Source: Palsa-1392 sp036490335 (GTDB lineage Bacteria; Verrucomicrobiota; Verrucomicrobiia; Chthoniobacterales; UBA10450). Taken from it: a DNA stretch of 64,000 nt. The notes below the pieces were generated by a model. It was not told where the DNA came from and searched no databases. It worked only from the letters and a program-made list of their open reading frames with translations. Shown piece by piece: positions 1 through 10,200 of the stretch; within the stretch, counting starts at the first letter, position 1; each line of letters begins with the position of its first letter. The stretch spans positions 259,671 to 323,670 of the forward strand of contig DASXEB010000019.1 of assembly GCA_036490335.1 (NCBI GenBank). The letters are read 5' to 3'. A program made the position numbers and the translations under genes.

Positions 1-13
1 GCGGTGATCGCGA

Positions 14-853
14 TCAACCGAAGCGGCCGGTGATGTAATCTTCGGTTTTGCGTTCGCGCGGCGAAGTGAAGAGCTGCGCGGTGTCGCCGAATTCGATCAG
101 CTCGCCGACGTAAAAGAACGCCGTCTTGTCCGAGACGCGGCTGGCTTGTTGCATGTTGTGCGTCACGATCACGATCGTGTAGCGCTCGCGCAGTTCGCGG
201 ATCAGCTCCTCGACGCGCGCGGTCGCGATCGGATCGAGCGCGCTGCACGGCTCGTCCATCAGCAGCACCTCGGGCTCGACCGCGACGGCGCGCGCGATGC
301 AAAGGCGCTGCTGCTGTCCGCCGGAAATGCTCATGCCCGGCTTTTTCAAATCGTTTTTCACTTCGTCCCATAACGCGGCCATGCGGAGCGATTTTTCGAG
401 GCGCTCGTTCAGGATGCTGCGATCGCGAATGCCGTTGAGGCGCAGACCGACGAGAACGTTTTCCTCGATCGACATGGTCGGGAACGGATTCGATTTTTGA
501 AAGACCATGCCGATGCGCCGGCGCGTGACCGCGGGATCGGAATCGGGCCGATACAAATTTTCGCCCTGAAAAAGAATTTCGCCTTCGACGCGAGTGCGCG
601 GGACGAGCTCGTGCATGCGATTGAGGCAACGGAGAAATGTCGATTTGCCGCAGCCGCTCGGGCCGATGATGGCGGTGACGGTTTTCGATGGGATGTCGAT
701 CGAAACGTTTTTGATCGCCTGTTTTTCGCCGTACCAGATCGAAAGATCTTTCACTTCGAAAGCCGGCGTGTTCACGGCCGGCTCCGGCGGAACGTTAGGC
801 GCGGAGGTGACGGAGCGGGCAGGTGACGTTGGTGAAGGCATTAAAGTTGGCAT
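14..853 (-). CDS. pstB: Phosphate ABC transporter ATP-binding protein PstB
   Basis: Cytoplasmic ATPase that powers high-affinity phosphate import through PstC/PstA. The 279-residue product has Walker A GPSGCGKST, the ABC signature SGGQQQR and Walker B LLMDEPCSALDP, all in PstB-like context. The first ~30 residues are a Pro/Ser-rich extension before the conserved core, so a later start is possible. It is the last gene of pstSCAB visible here; phoU, often next, would lie beyond the left edge. Its ATG sits only 3 bases after the pstA stop, and the motif GCCTAACGA spans the junction. Confidence 0.97.
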   Translation of the reverse strand: MPTLMPSPTSPARSVTSAPNVPPEPAVNTPAFEVKDLSIWYGEKQAIKNVSIDIPSKTVTAIIGPSGCGKSTFLRCLNRMHELVPRTRVEGEILFQGENLYRPDSDPAVTRRRIGMVFQKSNPFPTMSIEENVLVGLRLNGIRDRSILNERLEKSLRMAALWDEVKNDLKKPGMSISGGQQQRLCIARAVAVEPEVLLMDEPCSALDPIATARVEELIRELRERYTIVIVTHNMQQASRVSDKTAFFYVGELIEFGDTAQLFTSPRERKTEDYITGRFG

Positions 854-856
854 TCG

Positions 857-1714
857 TTAGGCGACCCGGACAGTGCGGTCGCGGGTGAGAAAACGCACGA
901 TCACGTTGACGAAAAAAATCCCGACGACGAGGACGAGCGCGCCGGCCCAGGCCTGGCGATGCCAGTCTTCGTAAGGCGAGATGGCGTAGGTGAAAATTTG
1001 CAGCGGGAGCGCGGCGATCGGCTCGGCGAGATTGTGATTCCAAAAGCGATTGCCGAAGGCGGTGAAAAGGAGCGGCGCGGTCTCGCCGGCGATGCGCGCG
1101 AGGGCGAGAAGAATGCCGGTGACGATGCCTTTGAGCGCCGTTTTCATGACGATGTGGACGATCGTTTTCCAGCGGCTGATCCCGAGGGCGAGCGAGGCTT
1201 CGCGGAATCCGTTAGGCACGAGCAGCAGCACTTCCTCGGTCGTGCGCATGATGAGCGGGATCATCATGAAACCGAGGGCGAGGCCGCCGGCATAGGCAGA
1301 GAAAGTTTTGAAACGCAAAACAACGAGCCCGTAAACGACCACGCCCCACGTGATCGAGGGAACGCCGTTGAGCACATCGGCGATGAAACGCAGCCATGCG
1401 TTCGCGCGCGCCGAGCCGTATTCGGAAAGATAAACGCCGCCAAGAACGCCGACCGGAATGCCGATGAGCGAGGCGAGGCCGAGCAATTCCAGCGTGCCCA
1501 TGATCGCGTTCGCCATCCCGCCGCCTTTTTCGCCGACGGGCGCGGGAAGGTGAAGGAAAAAATTGAGATTGACCGAGCTCGCGCCGCTCGCGAGCAGATA
1601 AAAAAAGACGAGCGCGAGTGGCGCGATGACGAGGAGCGCGGAGGTGAAGGACAAACCGGACGCGAGCGCGCTTTTGAATTTCCGCCAGCGATGATTGTTA
1701 GGCGGGCCGCTCAT
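857..1714 (-). CDS. pstA: Phosphate ABC transporter permease PstA
   Basis: Inner-membrane permease half of the Pst phosphate importer. The 285-residue product has about six hydrophobic segments and the binding-protein-dependent permease (EAA-loop) region around GFREASLALGISRWKT, where PstB docks. It is co-transcribed with pstC upstream (3-bp gap) and pstB downstream (3-bp gap). The stop codon TAA is part of a GCCTAACGA motif copy, and another copy near the N-terminus encodes Pro-Asn-Asn. Length and order match the family. Confidence 0.96.
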   Translation of the reverse strand: MSGPPNNHRWRKFKSALASGLSFTSALLVIAPLALVFFYLLASGASSVNLNFFLHLPAPVGEKGGGMANAIMGTLELLGLASLIGIPVGVLGGVYLSEYGSARANAWLRFIADVLNGVPSITWGVVVYGLVVLRFKTFSAYAGGLALGFMMIPLIMRTTEEVLLLVPNGFREASLALGISRWKTIVHIVMKTALKGIVTGILLALARIAGETAPLLFTAFGNRFWNHNLAEPIAALPLQIFTYAISPYEDWHRQAWAGALVLVVGIFFVNVIVRFLTRDRTVRVA

Positions 1715-1717
1715 GAT

Positions 1718-2707
1718 TTACTGCACCGCGCGCGTGCCGGAGCCGGTGCTGATGCTGATGGTCTTGAGCAACAGTTGCGCGACGAGGTTGGCGAGAATCG
1801 TCAGGACAAACAGGACGAGGCCGATTTCGAAAAGCGCCTCCAGATACAAATCGGTCGTCGCTTCCGTAAATTCATTCGCGATCACGCTCGCCAGCGTGTA
1901 GCCGGGCTTGAGCAACGAGATCGCAATTTGCGGCGTATTTCCGATCACCATCGTGACCGCCATCGTCTCGCCGAGCGCGCGGCCGAGACCGAGAATGACC
2001 GCGCCGAACAAGCCTTTCTTCGCATAACTGAGGACCGCGATCCGCGTCACTTCCCAGCGGGTCGCGCCGAGCGCGTAGGCGGCTTCGCGCTGCAGGTTCG
2101 GCACGCTGCGCAAAATCTCGCGCGAGACCGAAGTGATGATCGGCAGGATCATAATCGCGATGATGATTCCACCCGCCAGCATGCTCACGCCGTAAATCGG
2201 TCCGGTGAAAAACGGCGTCCAGCCGAAGAGCGTTTTCAGGAGCGGAAAAAGATAATCGCGCAGCCACGGAATCATGACGAAAATTCCCCACAACCCAAGA
2301 ATCACGCTTGGAATCGCGGCCAGCATTTCGATCAGCGACGTGATCGGCTGCCGCAACCAAAGCGGCGCCAGCTCGGTCAGATAAACCGCCGTCGCGACGC
2401 TGAGCGGCACCGCGATAACGAGCGCGATGAGCGACGAAACGAGCGTGCCATAGATAAATGGCAGCGCGCCGAAATGCTCCGAGACCGGGTCCCAGGTCGA
2501 AGTGGTGAGAAAGCTGAAGCCGAATTTCTTGATCGCGAGCTCGGAGCCGCGCGCCAGTTGCCAGCCGACCAGAAACACGAGCAGGACGACGACAAGCGCC
2601 ATCGCGAGCGTGAGCCATTCAAACGCGCGATCGCCGAAACGCGACGGCGCCGGCAGCCGCACCGCGGTCGCGCGCTCCTCCGCCGGGATTGGTAGGACGA
2701 CTGGCAT
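1718..2707 (-). CDS. pstC: Phosphate ABC transporter permease PstC
   Basis: Second membrane permease subunit of the Pst system, 329 residues. It has a first membrane segment near residues 32-55, a long periplasmic stretch, then a cluster of membrane segments with the permease loop NLQREAAYALGATRWEV. It lies between pstS and pstA on the same strand. The ATG follows the pstS stop by about 24 bases that contain a GCCTAACGA motif copy. Length is typical of PstC. Confidence 0.96.
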   Translation of the reverse strand: MPVVLPIPAEERATAVRLPAPSRFGDRAFEWLTLAMALVVVLLVFLVGWQLARGSELAIKKFGFSFLTTSTWDPVSEHFGALPFIYGTLVSSLIALVIAVPLSVATAVYLTELAPLWLRQPITSLIEMLAAIPSVILGLWGIFVMIPWLRDYLFPLLKTLFGWTPFFTGPIYGVSMLAGGIIIAIMILPIITSVSREILRSVPNLQREAAYALGATRWEVTRIAVLSYAKKGLFGAVILGLGRALGETMAVTMVIGNTPQIAISLLKPGYTLASVIANEFTEATTDLYLEALFEIGLVLFVLTILANLVAQLLLKTISISTGSGTRAVQ

Positions 2708-2731
2708 GGCGCTCGTTAGGCCAAACCGCGC

Positions 2732-3751
2732 CTAGTATTTGATCTCGCCGATCCGCGTCAGCACGCGTTGCTGCAGGTTTGTCGGCAGCGGCGCGTAATC
2801 GAGATCCTTCGCCATGCTTTCGCCGTCGGTCTCGGCCCATTTCAGGAACTCGACGATCTTCTTGCCCTTCGCCGCGTCCTTTTGCTGTTCGTAAACCAGC
2901 AGCCAGGTCGCGCCGCAAATCGGATACGCTTCCTTGCCCGGCGCGTTCGTCATCGAGAACCGGAAATCGTCCGGAATGTTCGCCGTCGCCAGCGCCGCCG
3001 TGACCGATTCAAGACTCGGCTTGACGAGATTGCCCGCCGCGTTTTTCAAATCGGCGTACGGCATTTTGTTTTGCAGCGCGTAGATCAGCTCGACGTAACC
3101 GATCGAGTTCGGCGTCTGCTTGACCTGGCCGGAAACGCCCTCGTTGCCTTTGCCGCCGAGACCGGTCGGCCAGCTCACGGAGGTGTTGTTGCCGACCTTC
3201 GATTTCCATTCCGGGCTCACCTTGCTCAGGTAATCGGTGAAGATAAAAGTCGTCCCGCTGCCATCCGAGCGATGCACCACGACGATGTCATCGTTAGGCA
3301 ATTGCGTCCCGGAATTCATGGCCGCGATCCGCGGGTCGTTCCACTTCGTGATTTTGCCGAGATAAATGTCCGCGATCGTCGCGCCATCCAGCTTCAGCGT
3401 CGGCGCGCCGGGCAGATTGTAAGTGATCACGACCGCGCCCGCGACCGTCGGGATGTGAAGCAACTTTCCCGGCGCTTTGGCGAGATTTTCGTCGCTCATC
3501 GGACCGTCCGACGCGCCGAAATCAACCGTCTGCGCGAGGATTTGCTTCTGCCCGCCGCCCGAACCGATCGATTGATAATTAAACCGGACCGAAGGATCGA
3601 TTTTCGCGTAAGCGTCGAACCATTTCGAGTAGATCGGATAGGGAAAAGTCGCGCCCGCGCCGTTGATCGTCATCTGCGCGGAAGCCGTCGCCGCGAGGGC
3701 GGCAAAAAGACATCCGGCCAGAATTTTGCGAGAGAAAAAGTGGAGTTGCAT
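2732..3751 (-). CDS. pstS: Phosphate-binding periplasmic protein PstS
   Basis: Substrate-binding protein that captures phosphate and delivers it to PstCA. From the ATG at 3751 the protein is 339 residues with a signal peptide ending near ATASA-QM. Typical PstS signatures follow: INGAGATFPYPIYSKW, the SIGSGGG phosphate loop, and VVHRSDGSGTT. An in-frame TTG at 3763 would add four residues, but ATG gives a cleaner signal peptide. It is the first gene of the pst operon, with a candidate Pho box upstream. Confidence 0.96.
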   Translation of the reverse strand: MQLHFFSRKILAGCLFAALAATASAQMTINGAGATFPYPIYSKWFDAYAKIDPSVRFNYQSIGSGGGQKQILAQTVDFGASDGPMSDENLAKAPGKLLHIPTVAGAVVITYNLPGAPTLKLDGATIADIYLGKITKWNDPRIAAMNSGTQLPNDDIVVVHRSDGSGTTFIFTDYLSKVSPEWKSKVGNNTSVSWPTGLGGKGNEGVSGQVKQTPNSIGYVELIYALQNKMPYADLKNAAGNLVKPSLESVTAALATANIPDDFRFSMTNAPGKEAYPICGATWLLVYEQQKDAAKGKKIVEFLKWAETDGESMAKDLDYAPLPTNLQQRVLTRIGEIKY

Positions 3752-3799
3752 GTTGGCCGACAACCTGCCGCCAACCGCCCCGAAGGGTCAAAACGTTTA

Positions 3800-3817
3800 C
3801 TGTTACAATCCTGTGAC
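3800..3817 (+). promoter_or_regulatory. Candidate Pho box upstream of pstS
   Basis: Two 7-bp direct repeats, CTGTTAC and CTGTGAC, are separated by AATC, giving the 11-bp spacing of PhoB half-sites (consensus CTGTCAT). The site lies about 50 bp upstream of the pstS start. The half-sites read on the strand opposite to pst transcription, which is unusual for the enterobacterial arrangement, so the call is tentative. Confidence 0.45.
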
Positions 3818-3874
3818 GCGCGCATCGATTGCGTCCCTCACGACAAAATGCGCTGACTCACCGCAGCCGCGCCG

Positions 3875-3910
3875 CAAGAAAAAGAAAAAGCTCCGGGTTG
3901 CCCCGGAGCC
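3875..3910 (-). terminator. Rho-independent terminator of the 3936-4538 gene
   Basis: On the minus strand an 8-bp GC stem (GCTCCGGG with CCCGGAGC, 4-base loop) at 3890-3909 is followed by a T-rich run (T5CT5CTT). It lies just past the stop of the orphan gene and upstream of pstS, so it should insulate the pst promoter. Confidence 0.85.
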
Positions 3911-3935
3911 TGATCCTGCCCGAGCGGACGCGCGC

Positions 3936-4538
3936 TTAGGTGCTGAAGATGCCGGTCACGATGTCGCTCGGCTGGCCGGCCTGCTTGTCGCCGACGTAGC
4001 CGATGGCCTGATACTCGCGTTCTTCCGGTTTGCCGGGCGTTTGCGGCGCGGTCGTATCCAGGAACGGGAAGTGGCTGATTTTGCTCCCGATCGTCGTCCA
4101 GGCGCTCGTGCCGGCGATCCGCATCAGGATGTCGACCGAGGTGAAGCCCGGTTTTTTGCCACGGATTTCGTTCGTCCCGGGCCGGGGATGAACGGTGATG
4201 GTCGGCTTCTGGGTGTCCATGTCGTAGGTGGATGTCAGCGTTTTCACATCCCAGGCGGCGGCCATTCCCTCATTCCAGCCGGTGGCGTGCTTGTAACGGT
4301 TGATCATGTCGCGCAGCGCAGCGTCGTTTTCGCTGATGGCGGCGCGAGCTGTGCCCTCGGCCTGAATCCAGGCCAGATACTTGGTTAAGGCGTCGCCCAC
4401 CGGGGTAAGCACTGAATCAACCAGCGCGGCGTCGGCCGTGACCTGGGTCGTCGATTGCCCGAGACCGGGCCCGTCGGTATTGATGTGACCTTTGAGCTGG
4501 GTCAACCAAGGTTGCATGTTGCGGAGGGAATCAGGCAT
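3936..4538 (-). CDS. Orphan conserved protein, MPDx family
   Basis: Function unknown; about 200 residues from the ATG at 4538, which has AAGGA four bases upstream. The ATG at 4553 adds five residues but lacks that Shine-Dalgarno. No signal peptide or membrane segment is seen. The N-terminal half looks helical; the C-terminal half is beta-rich, ending in YQAIGYVGDKQAGQPSDIV, like an Ig-type strand pair. The 56643-57311 product has the same start (MPD), size and ending style, so I infer a paralogous family. Both genes have a 21-bp repeat array directly upstream. It is a monocistronic unit with its own terminator. Confidence 0.75.
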   Translation of the reverse strand: MPDSLRNMQPWLTQLKGHINTDGPGLGQSTTQVTADAALVDSVLTPVGDALTKYLAWIQAEGTARAAISENDAALRDMINRYKHATGWNEGMAAAWDVKTLTSTYDMDTQKPTITVHPRPGTNEIRGKKPGFTSVDILMRIAGTSAWTTIGSKISHFPFLDTTAPQTPGKPEEREYQAIGYVGDKQAGQPSDIVTGIFST

Positions 4539-4736
4539 AAAATCCTTGCCCATAGTCTTGAAAATCCCCGGGGTTGTTTCTGCCGGGGGCAGGGGCCGGA
4601 AACCTATCCGGTTGGGCCCACTGTCGCTGAATATGGCGTTAGCGCAAGAACTCTTTCGCGCCCGCCGGCTTCCCCGCGTCGAGTCGCGAGGCGAAGGACC
4701 GATTCCGGCCGGAAAAACCGCGATTTTCCTCCCGCC

Positions 4737-4967
4737 ATCGCCGACGATGGGAGCGCAATCGCTAACGATGGCCGCGAAATCGTGTACTATTGGGCCGCCA
4801 TAGTACGCGATTCTCCGGCCATCGTCAGCGATGGCGTGCGGATCGTCGGCTCGGGCGGCTCCATCGCCGACGATGGCGGCGCAATCGTCAGCTCCGGCGC
4901 AAAAATCGCCGACGATTCCGCGCCAATCGTCGGCGATTTTCTCGCCATCGTCAGCGATTGGCCTCGG
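4737..4967. repeat. Degenerate 21-bp tandem array A
   Basis: Eleven consecutive 21-bp units in perfect register (starts at 4737 + 21k, no indel). Nearly every unit begins ATCG, usually ATCGTCNGC or ATCGCCGACGAT. Many units contain a small dyad, ATCG...CGAT. The array sits in the divergent intergenic region between the orphan gene (starts 4538, minus) and the CHAD gene (starts 5128, plus). Open frames through it encode 7-residue repeats and are not counted as genes. Confidence 0.9.
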
Positions 4968-5127
4968 AGTGCCGGCGATGCCGGGTGAATAATCGGGGGA
5001 ACCGGCTCGCTCGCCTGCGTCTTTTTCGATGCGAGTCTGGCATTGCCTCGGCGCGGAAATTCAGCTAGGCGTCGGGGCGATTTCGCGAGACGTTGTCTGA
5101 GATCGTGAGGCGAAAGATCGGACCGTT

Positions 5128-6039
5128 ATGAGCTACCACATCGCACGCGGCGAAAATCCGGCCTCCGGACTGCGGCGCATTCTGCACGAGCAGCTCGAGC
5201 GCGCGACGAACGAAGCGGCCGGCCACGGGTTCGAGGCGATCCATTCCGTGCGCAAGCGAATCAAGAAGACGCGCGCGGTCATGCGCATGGCGAAGTGCGC
5301 GATCGGGCGGGAAGCTTTTTGCGCAGCGAAAAGCGATCTGCGCGAAGCGGCCCATTCCTTTGCCGAAATGCGCGAGGCGGATGCGCACTTGATCGCATTC
5401 GACAAATTGCGCAACGCCGCCGGCGTCCCGAAATCTGTCCTCGCCGAAACACGCTCGTGCCTCGCTCGGCAGCGTCGTCGCGCGTGCGGCGGACAGCGCA
5501 AACGCAGCGCCGAAGGCCGCCCCATTCTCTCCGCGCTACGCGACCGGATCGAGGACCTGCCGCTCGCCCGCCTAACGAATAAAGGACTGTGCGCGACCTT
5601 GAAGAAAACCTACGGCAAGGGCCGCGATTGTCTCGCCTGCGTGCGCGAAGAGCCGACCGCGGAAAATTTTCACTCCTGGCGCAAGCACACGAAGAATCTC
5701 TGGTATCAGGCGCGCCTTTTGCGCGAGCTCGATCCCGTCCCGTTGGGAGAAATTTGCGAGACGACAGACCGGCTCGGCGATTGTCTCGGCGAACTGCACG
5801 ATCTCGCCTCGCTCCGCCTTCATCTCGAGAAAATCGAGGCGCTGCCCGCGGAGGAAAAGAAGCTTCTCTTCGCCCTGATCGACGCGCGCGAAAAAGAATT
5901 GATGGCCGCGACGCTCGCGCTCGGCGGCGCCTTGTTCGCGAGGAAGCCGGTGCGTTTGTTCGTTCGCTCGGTCAAGCCTTCCAGGCTGCGAACGAGCCGC
6001 TCGCGGCCTAACGAGTATAAGTCTCTGACGCGCGCTTGA
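5128..6039 (+). CDS. CHAD domain-containing protein
   Basis: CHAD domains are all-helical, His-rich modules found near polyphosphate or CYTH-type enzymes and known to bind polyphosphate. The 303-residue product shows the family's FEAIHSVRKRIKKTRAVMR and NFHSWRKHTKNLWYQARLL segments with conserved His/Arg/Lys. No CYTH partner is adjacent, so it is a stand-alone CHAD protein. It faces the pst operon region, and a polyphosphate link fits but is inference. A motif copy at 5571 lies in frame as Leu-Thr-Asn. Confidence 0.88.
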   Translation: MSYHIARGENPASGLRRILHEQLERATNEAAGHGFEAIHSVRKRIKKTRAVMRMAKCAIGREAFCAAKSDLREAAHSFAEMREADAHLIAFDKLRNAAGVPKSVLAETRSCLARQRRRACGGQRKRSAEGRPILSALRDRIEDLPLARLTNKGLCATLKKTYGKGRDCLACVREEPTAENFHSWRKHTKNLWYQARLLRELDPVPLGEICETTDRLGDCLGELHDLASLRLHLEKIEALPAEEKKLLFALIDAREKELMAATLALGGALFARKPVRLFVRSVKPSRLRTSRSRPNEYKSLTRA

Positions 6040-6151
6040 TCTTGCGGATTGGCCGCGTCCGGCGTACACGCTCAGGCTTTTTAATTGAGGAACGCGGCCG
6101 GATGGTTTCGCTCGACAATTCCCGCCAATTATCAACTAATGGAGCCGGGCG

Positions 6152-7231
6152 ATGGATGATCTAGCAACCGACACAATCGAGAGCCGGATCGTTTTTTCGA
6201 CTGAAAAACATCCCTTCAGCGTGCGCGATCTGATCGACGCCGCGCAGTTTCGCGGCGAAGTCGAACCGCTCTGGCGCGATTTTCTTCGCCTCGTCGCCGC
6301 GGAAGACAAAGCCAACGAAGCCGGAAGCGAGGTCGATGACGACGCGATCGATTCCGCGGCGGAACAATTTCGTTATCAGCACGACTTGATCACGGCTGAA
6401 GAAACGGAACGCTGGCTCGACGAGCGCGGGCTGACTTTGGGCGATTTCACCAGTTATTTCGTCAGGCAATTTTGGGGCGCGCAGGCGGCCGACGCGCCGG
6501 CCGAGGAGCAGGAATATCTTTCCGCGCCTAACGAATCGCGCGCGCTCTTCACGATCGAGCTGGTTCTTTCCGGCGAGCTCGATCGCATGGCGCAACGCGC
6601 GAGCTGGCGCGTCGCGTCGCGGCTCGGCGAAGGCGGGCAGCAGGTCGATCCGTCGTTAATCGCGGAAGAGGAAAATAATTTTCGCGAACGTCACGGCCTT
6701 GCCGAAGACGGCGTGGCCGATTGGTTAGGCAAACTCGGCCGCGACGCGGATTGGCTCGGCGAACAGCTTGCGATGGAAGCGGTTTTTCGCCGCGATTGTG
6801 CCGCGCTCCTGACGCGCGACGCGCGCTCCCGCGAAATTTCCGCGCTCCGTTTGCCGCTGACGAATTTTGAAGTCGAGACGATCGAGTTCGACTCGCTCGA
6901 CGCCTCGCGTGAAGCGCTTCTCTGCGTGCGCGAGGACGGAATGTCGATGGAAGAAGTCGCGAGCGAAGGGCGTTATCCTTATCGGCGGACGGAGATTTTG
7001 CTCGAGGATGTGCCGGAAGATTTGCAGCAGAAATTTCTCAGCGTCACGCCCGGCGCAGTGCTCGAGCCAATTGTGGAGGGCGAGGCTTTTCATCTTTGCC
7101 GCATTCTCGGGAAAGCCGAGCCCGACGTTGATGATCCGACGGTGAAAGAGCGGGCCGAGGATCGCATTCTCGATCGCTATTTTGCCGAGTTGACCGCGCG
7201 ACACATTCAATGGAAGAACATTCTCCCCTAA
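6152..7231 (+). CDS. PpiC/SurA-like peptide-maturation protein
   Basis: 359 residues without a clear signal peptide, so probably cytoplasmic. The N-terminal ~215 residues form two helical SurA_N-like segments; residues ~225-335 resemble a parvulin-type domain with an FHLCRILGKAEP strand. Relatives of this layout occur next to C39-type peptide exporters as putative peptide-maturation proteins. The start is supported by GGAG 8 bases upstream. The stop TAA lies inside a CCCTAACGA motif variant, and the exporter begins four bases later, indicating one operon. A chaperone role for precursor peptides is inferred. Confidence 0.75.
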   Translation: MDDLATDTIESRIVFSTEKHPFSVRDLIDAAQFRGEVEPLWRDFLRLVAAEDKANEAGSEVDDDAIDSAAEQFRYQHDLITAEETERWLDERGLTLGDFTSYFVRQFWGAQAADAPAEEQEYLSAPNESRALFTIELVLSGELDRMAQRASWRVASRLGEGGQQVDPSLIAEEENNFRERHGLAEDGVADWLGKLGRDADWLGEQLAMEAVFRRDCAALLTRDARSREISALRLPLTNFEVETIEFDSLDASREALLCVREDGMSMEEVASEGRYPYRRTEILLEDVPEDLQQKFLSVTPGAVLEPIVEGEAFHLCRILGKAEPDVDDPTVKERAEDRILDRYFAELTARHIQWKNILP

Positions 7232-7235
7232 CGAG

Positions 7236-10200
7236 ATGAAGGCGATCGACGACACGCTTCTTCGGCGCGCATCGCTCTTTCAATTCCTGCCCGACGAGCA
7301 TTTCGAAAAACTGCGCGCGCTTCTCCAGGAAGAGAGCTACGAGTTCGGCGACCTGATCGTTAGGCAAGGCGAGCCGGCCGAGTCGTTTTATGTTTTGCTT
7401 TCCGGCCGCGCGCGCGTCGTCAAGGCCGACCAGAACGGCGCCGAGATCGTGCTCGCGACGATCAAGCCGGGCGACAGTTTCGGCGAAGCCGCGCTCGCGG
7501 AAGGCGGGACGCGGAGCGCGACTGTGCGCTGCAGCACGGCGGTGGAGGGGCTGCGTCTCGATCGCGCCGATTTCCTCGAGCTGGCCGAGAAAAATCCGGA
7601 GCTGAAACAGCATCTCGAGATGACGGCGCGGCATCGCGCGCTGCACGGATTCCTTTATCAATTCAGCAACTTCGGCCGGCTGCCCGTGCCGGCGCTGCGC
7701 AGCCTGATCGAGAAACTGAAGCCGGTCGAGATCGCGAAAGGCCGCGCCATTATTAAACAGGGCGACGCGCCCGGCGCGATGTTCATTCTCGAGAAAGGTC
7801 GCGCCCGCGCCTTTGCGCAAAACAACGGCTCGGAACGCAATCTCGCGTTTTATCGCGACGGCGATTTTTTTGGCGAGCTCTCGATCCTGAACGGCTCGCC
7901 GCGCGCCGCCACGGTCGAGGCCTACAGCGATTGCCGTTTGCTCGCGCTCGAGCCGGAAGCGGTGCGCGATTTGAAGCGGCATTATCCGGAGTTCGAGCAG
8001 CTCATGACGGAGCGGCTCGCGCAATATCAGGCGACGACGGAAGCGCGCCTGCCGCTCGATTTCACGAGCGAAATGTTGCCGGCCGAAACCGCCGCGCACA
8101 ACAAAATCGCGATCGACACCGACGCGAAACCGATCGCGCGCGAAGATGGCGAGGCGCCGTTCGAAGAAGAAGGCGGCCTCTTTCGCAAAAGCAAAAAGCG
8201 CATCCGCAAAATCGAAGCGATCGAGCAGATCGACGAGATGGATTGCGGCGCCGCGAGTCTCGGCATGATCTGCCGGCATTTCGGCCGCAAAGTCAGCCTG
8301 CCGCGGATCCGCGAGCTTTGTCACACCTCGACCGACGGCACGAGTTTGAAGGCCATTTGTCGCGCCGCGACCGAGCTCGGCCTCGCCGCGCGCGCGCTCA
8401 AAATCTCGTTGCGCAATCTGTCGGTCATGCCGCTGCCGGCCATCATCCACTGGGAAGGAAATCACTGGATGGTGCTTTACGACGTCCAGGAAAAATTCGT
8501 CAAGGTGGCCGACCCCGCGATCGGTCTGCGGAAAATCCCGCGCAAGGAATTCGAGCAAAACTGGTCGGGTTACGCCGCGCTTTTCGATTACACGACCGCC
8601 TTCGCAAACGCGCCTGAATCGAAAGCGGGCTTTGCCTGGCTTCTGCCGTTTCTCGCCAAATTCAAAGTGCTTTTCGCGCAGGTCATGCTCCTCGCGGTCG
8701 CGATCACGATGCTCGAACTGCTCTTCCCGATTTTCACCGAGATGGTGGTCGACAAGGTGATCGTCGAAAAAGATATCGGCCTGCTCAAACTCATCCTCCT
8801 CGGCATGGGCACGGTGCTCTTTTTTGTCCAGGCCTCGTCGCTCGCGCAGGAATATTTGCTCTCCTTCGCCGCCGTCCGCCTCGACACCGCGATCCTCGAT
8901 TTTCTCAGCCGGCAAATGCTCGCGCTGCCGATGACCTATTTCACGAGCCGGCGCACGGGCGACATTCAGCGCCGGCTCGATGGCGCGCGGCAGGTGCGGC
9001 AATTCGCGGTCCAGCACGGCATCGGCGCGGTGCTCGCGCTCGTGCAATTGATCGGCGCGCTTTCGCTCATGTTGATTTACAGCCCGTCGCTCATGTTCGC
9101 CTTCCTCGCGACGACGCCGCTTTACGGCGGGTTGATGTATTTTTCGCAAAAGGTGCTGCGGCCGCTTTTCGCCGGCGTCGAAGAGAGTCAGGGCAAATAC
9201 AGCTCGCACCAGATCGACGCGATCAAAGGCATCGAAGCGGTCAAGGCCGCGGCCGCGGAATCAGTTTTTCGCGACATGATGTTGAACGAATTTCTCTCTG
9301 TCTCGCGCAAACTTTTTCGGAGCAGTTTCATCGTTATGACCTACGACAGCGTGATGCAAACCATCGGGATGGTTTCGACCGCGATCTTCCTCTGGGTGGG
9401 CGCGAACCAGGTCATGAACGGCAGCCTGAGCATCGGCGGATTCGTCGCCTTCAGCTCGCTCACCGCGATGGCTTACGGCGGGATTTTGCGAACGTTAGGC
9501 GTGTGGGACAATCTGCAATTCGCGACCGTTTTGTTGAACCGGTTGAACGACGTTTTCGAGCAGGAACCGGAGCAGGGCCGCGACCGCTCGCGCCTCACGC
9601 CGGTGCACAGTTTGGAAGGTCGGATCGAGCTCCGCGGCGTCAGTTTCAAATACGGCGGACCGGAAGCGCCCAACATCCTAACGAACATAACTCTCGACAT
9701 CGCGCCCGGCCGGATGGTCGCGTTCGTCGGTCGAAGCGGCTGCGGCAAGACGACGTTGATCAAGCTGATCGCTGGTCTGCTCGAGCCGACGGAAGGGTCG
9801 ATCCTTTTCGATCACGTCGACCTGAAATCGCTCAATTATCGCGACGTGCGCCGGCACATCGGGATGGTTTTGCAGGAGAATCACATCTTCAACGAATCGA
9901 TCGCGCGCAACATCGCATTCGGCGACTCCGAGCCCGATCTCGATCGTGTGCTCCTCGCGGCGCAGGCGGCAGCGGCGCACGATTTCATCATGCGGCTGCC
10001 GCTCGGCTACGAAACGAAAATCGGCGAGTCCGGCCTCTCGCTTTCCGGCGGACAAAAGCAGCGGGTCGCGATCGCGCGCGCGATCTACAACAACCCGCCT
10101 GTCCTCATTTTCGACGAGGCGACGAGCGCGCTCGACACCGAATCGGAGCGCGCCATTCAGGATAATCTGACGCGCCTGACCGCCGGCCGCACCACGATCG

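Noticed and set aside
959..2695. 578-codon open frame opposite pstA/pstC
   Set aside because: Antisense shadow of two clear permease genes in high-GC sequence; Arg/Asp/Glu-rich composition with no fold signature.
7044..9209. 721-codon open frame antisense to the C39 exporter
   Set aside because: Charged low-complexity translation, no domain, fully overlaps a convincing gene.
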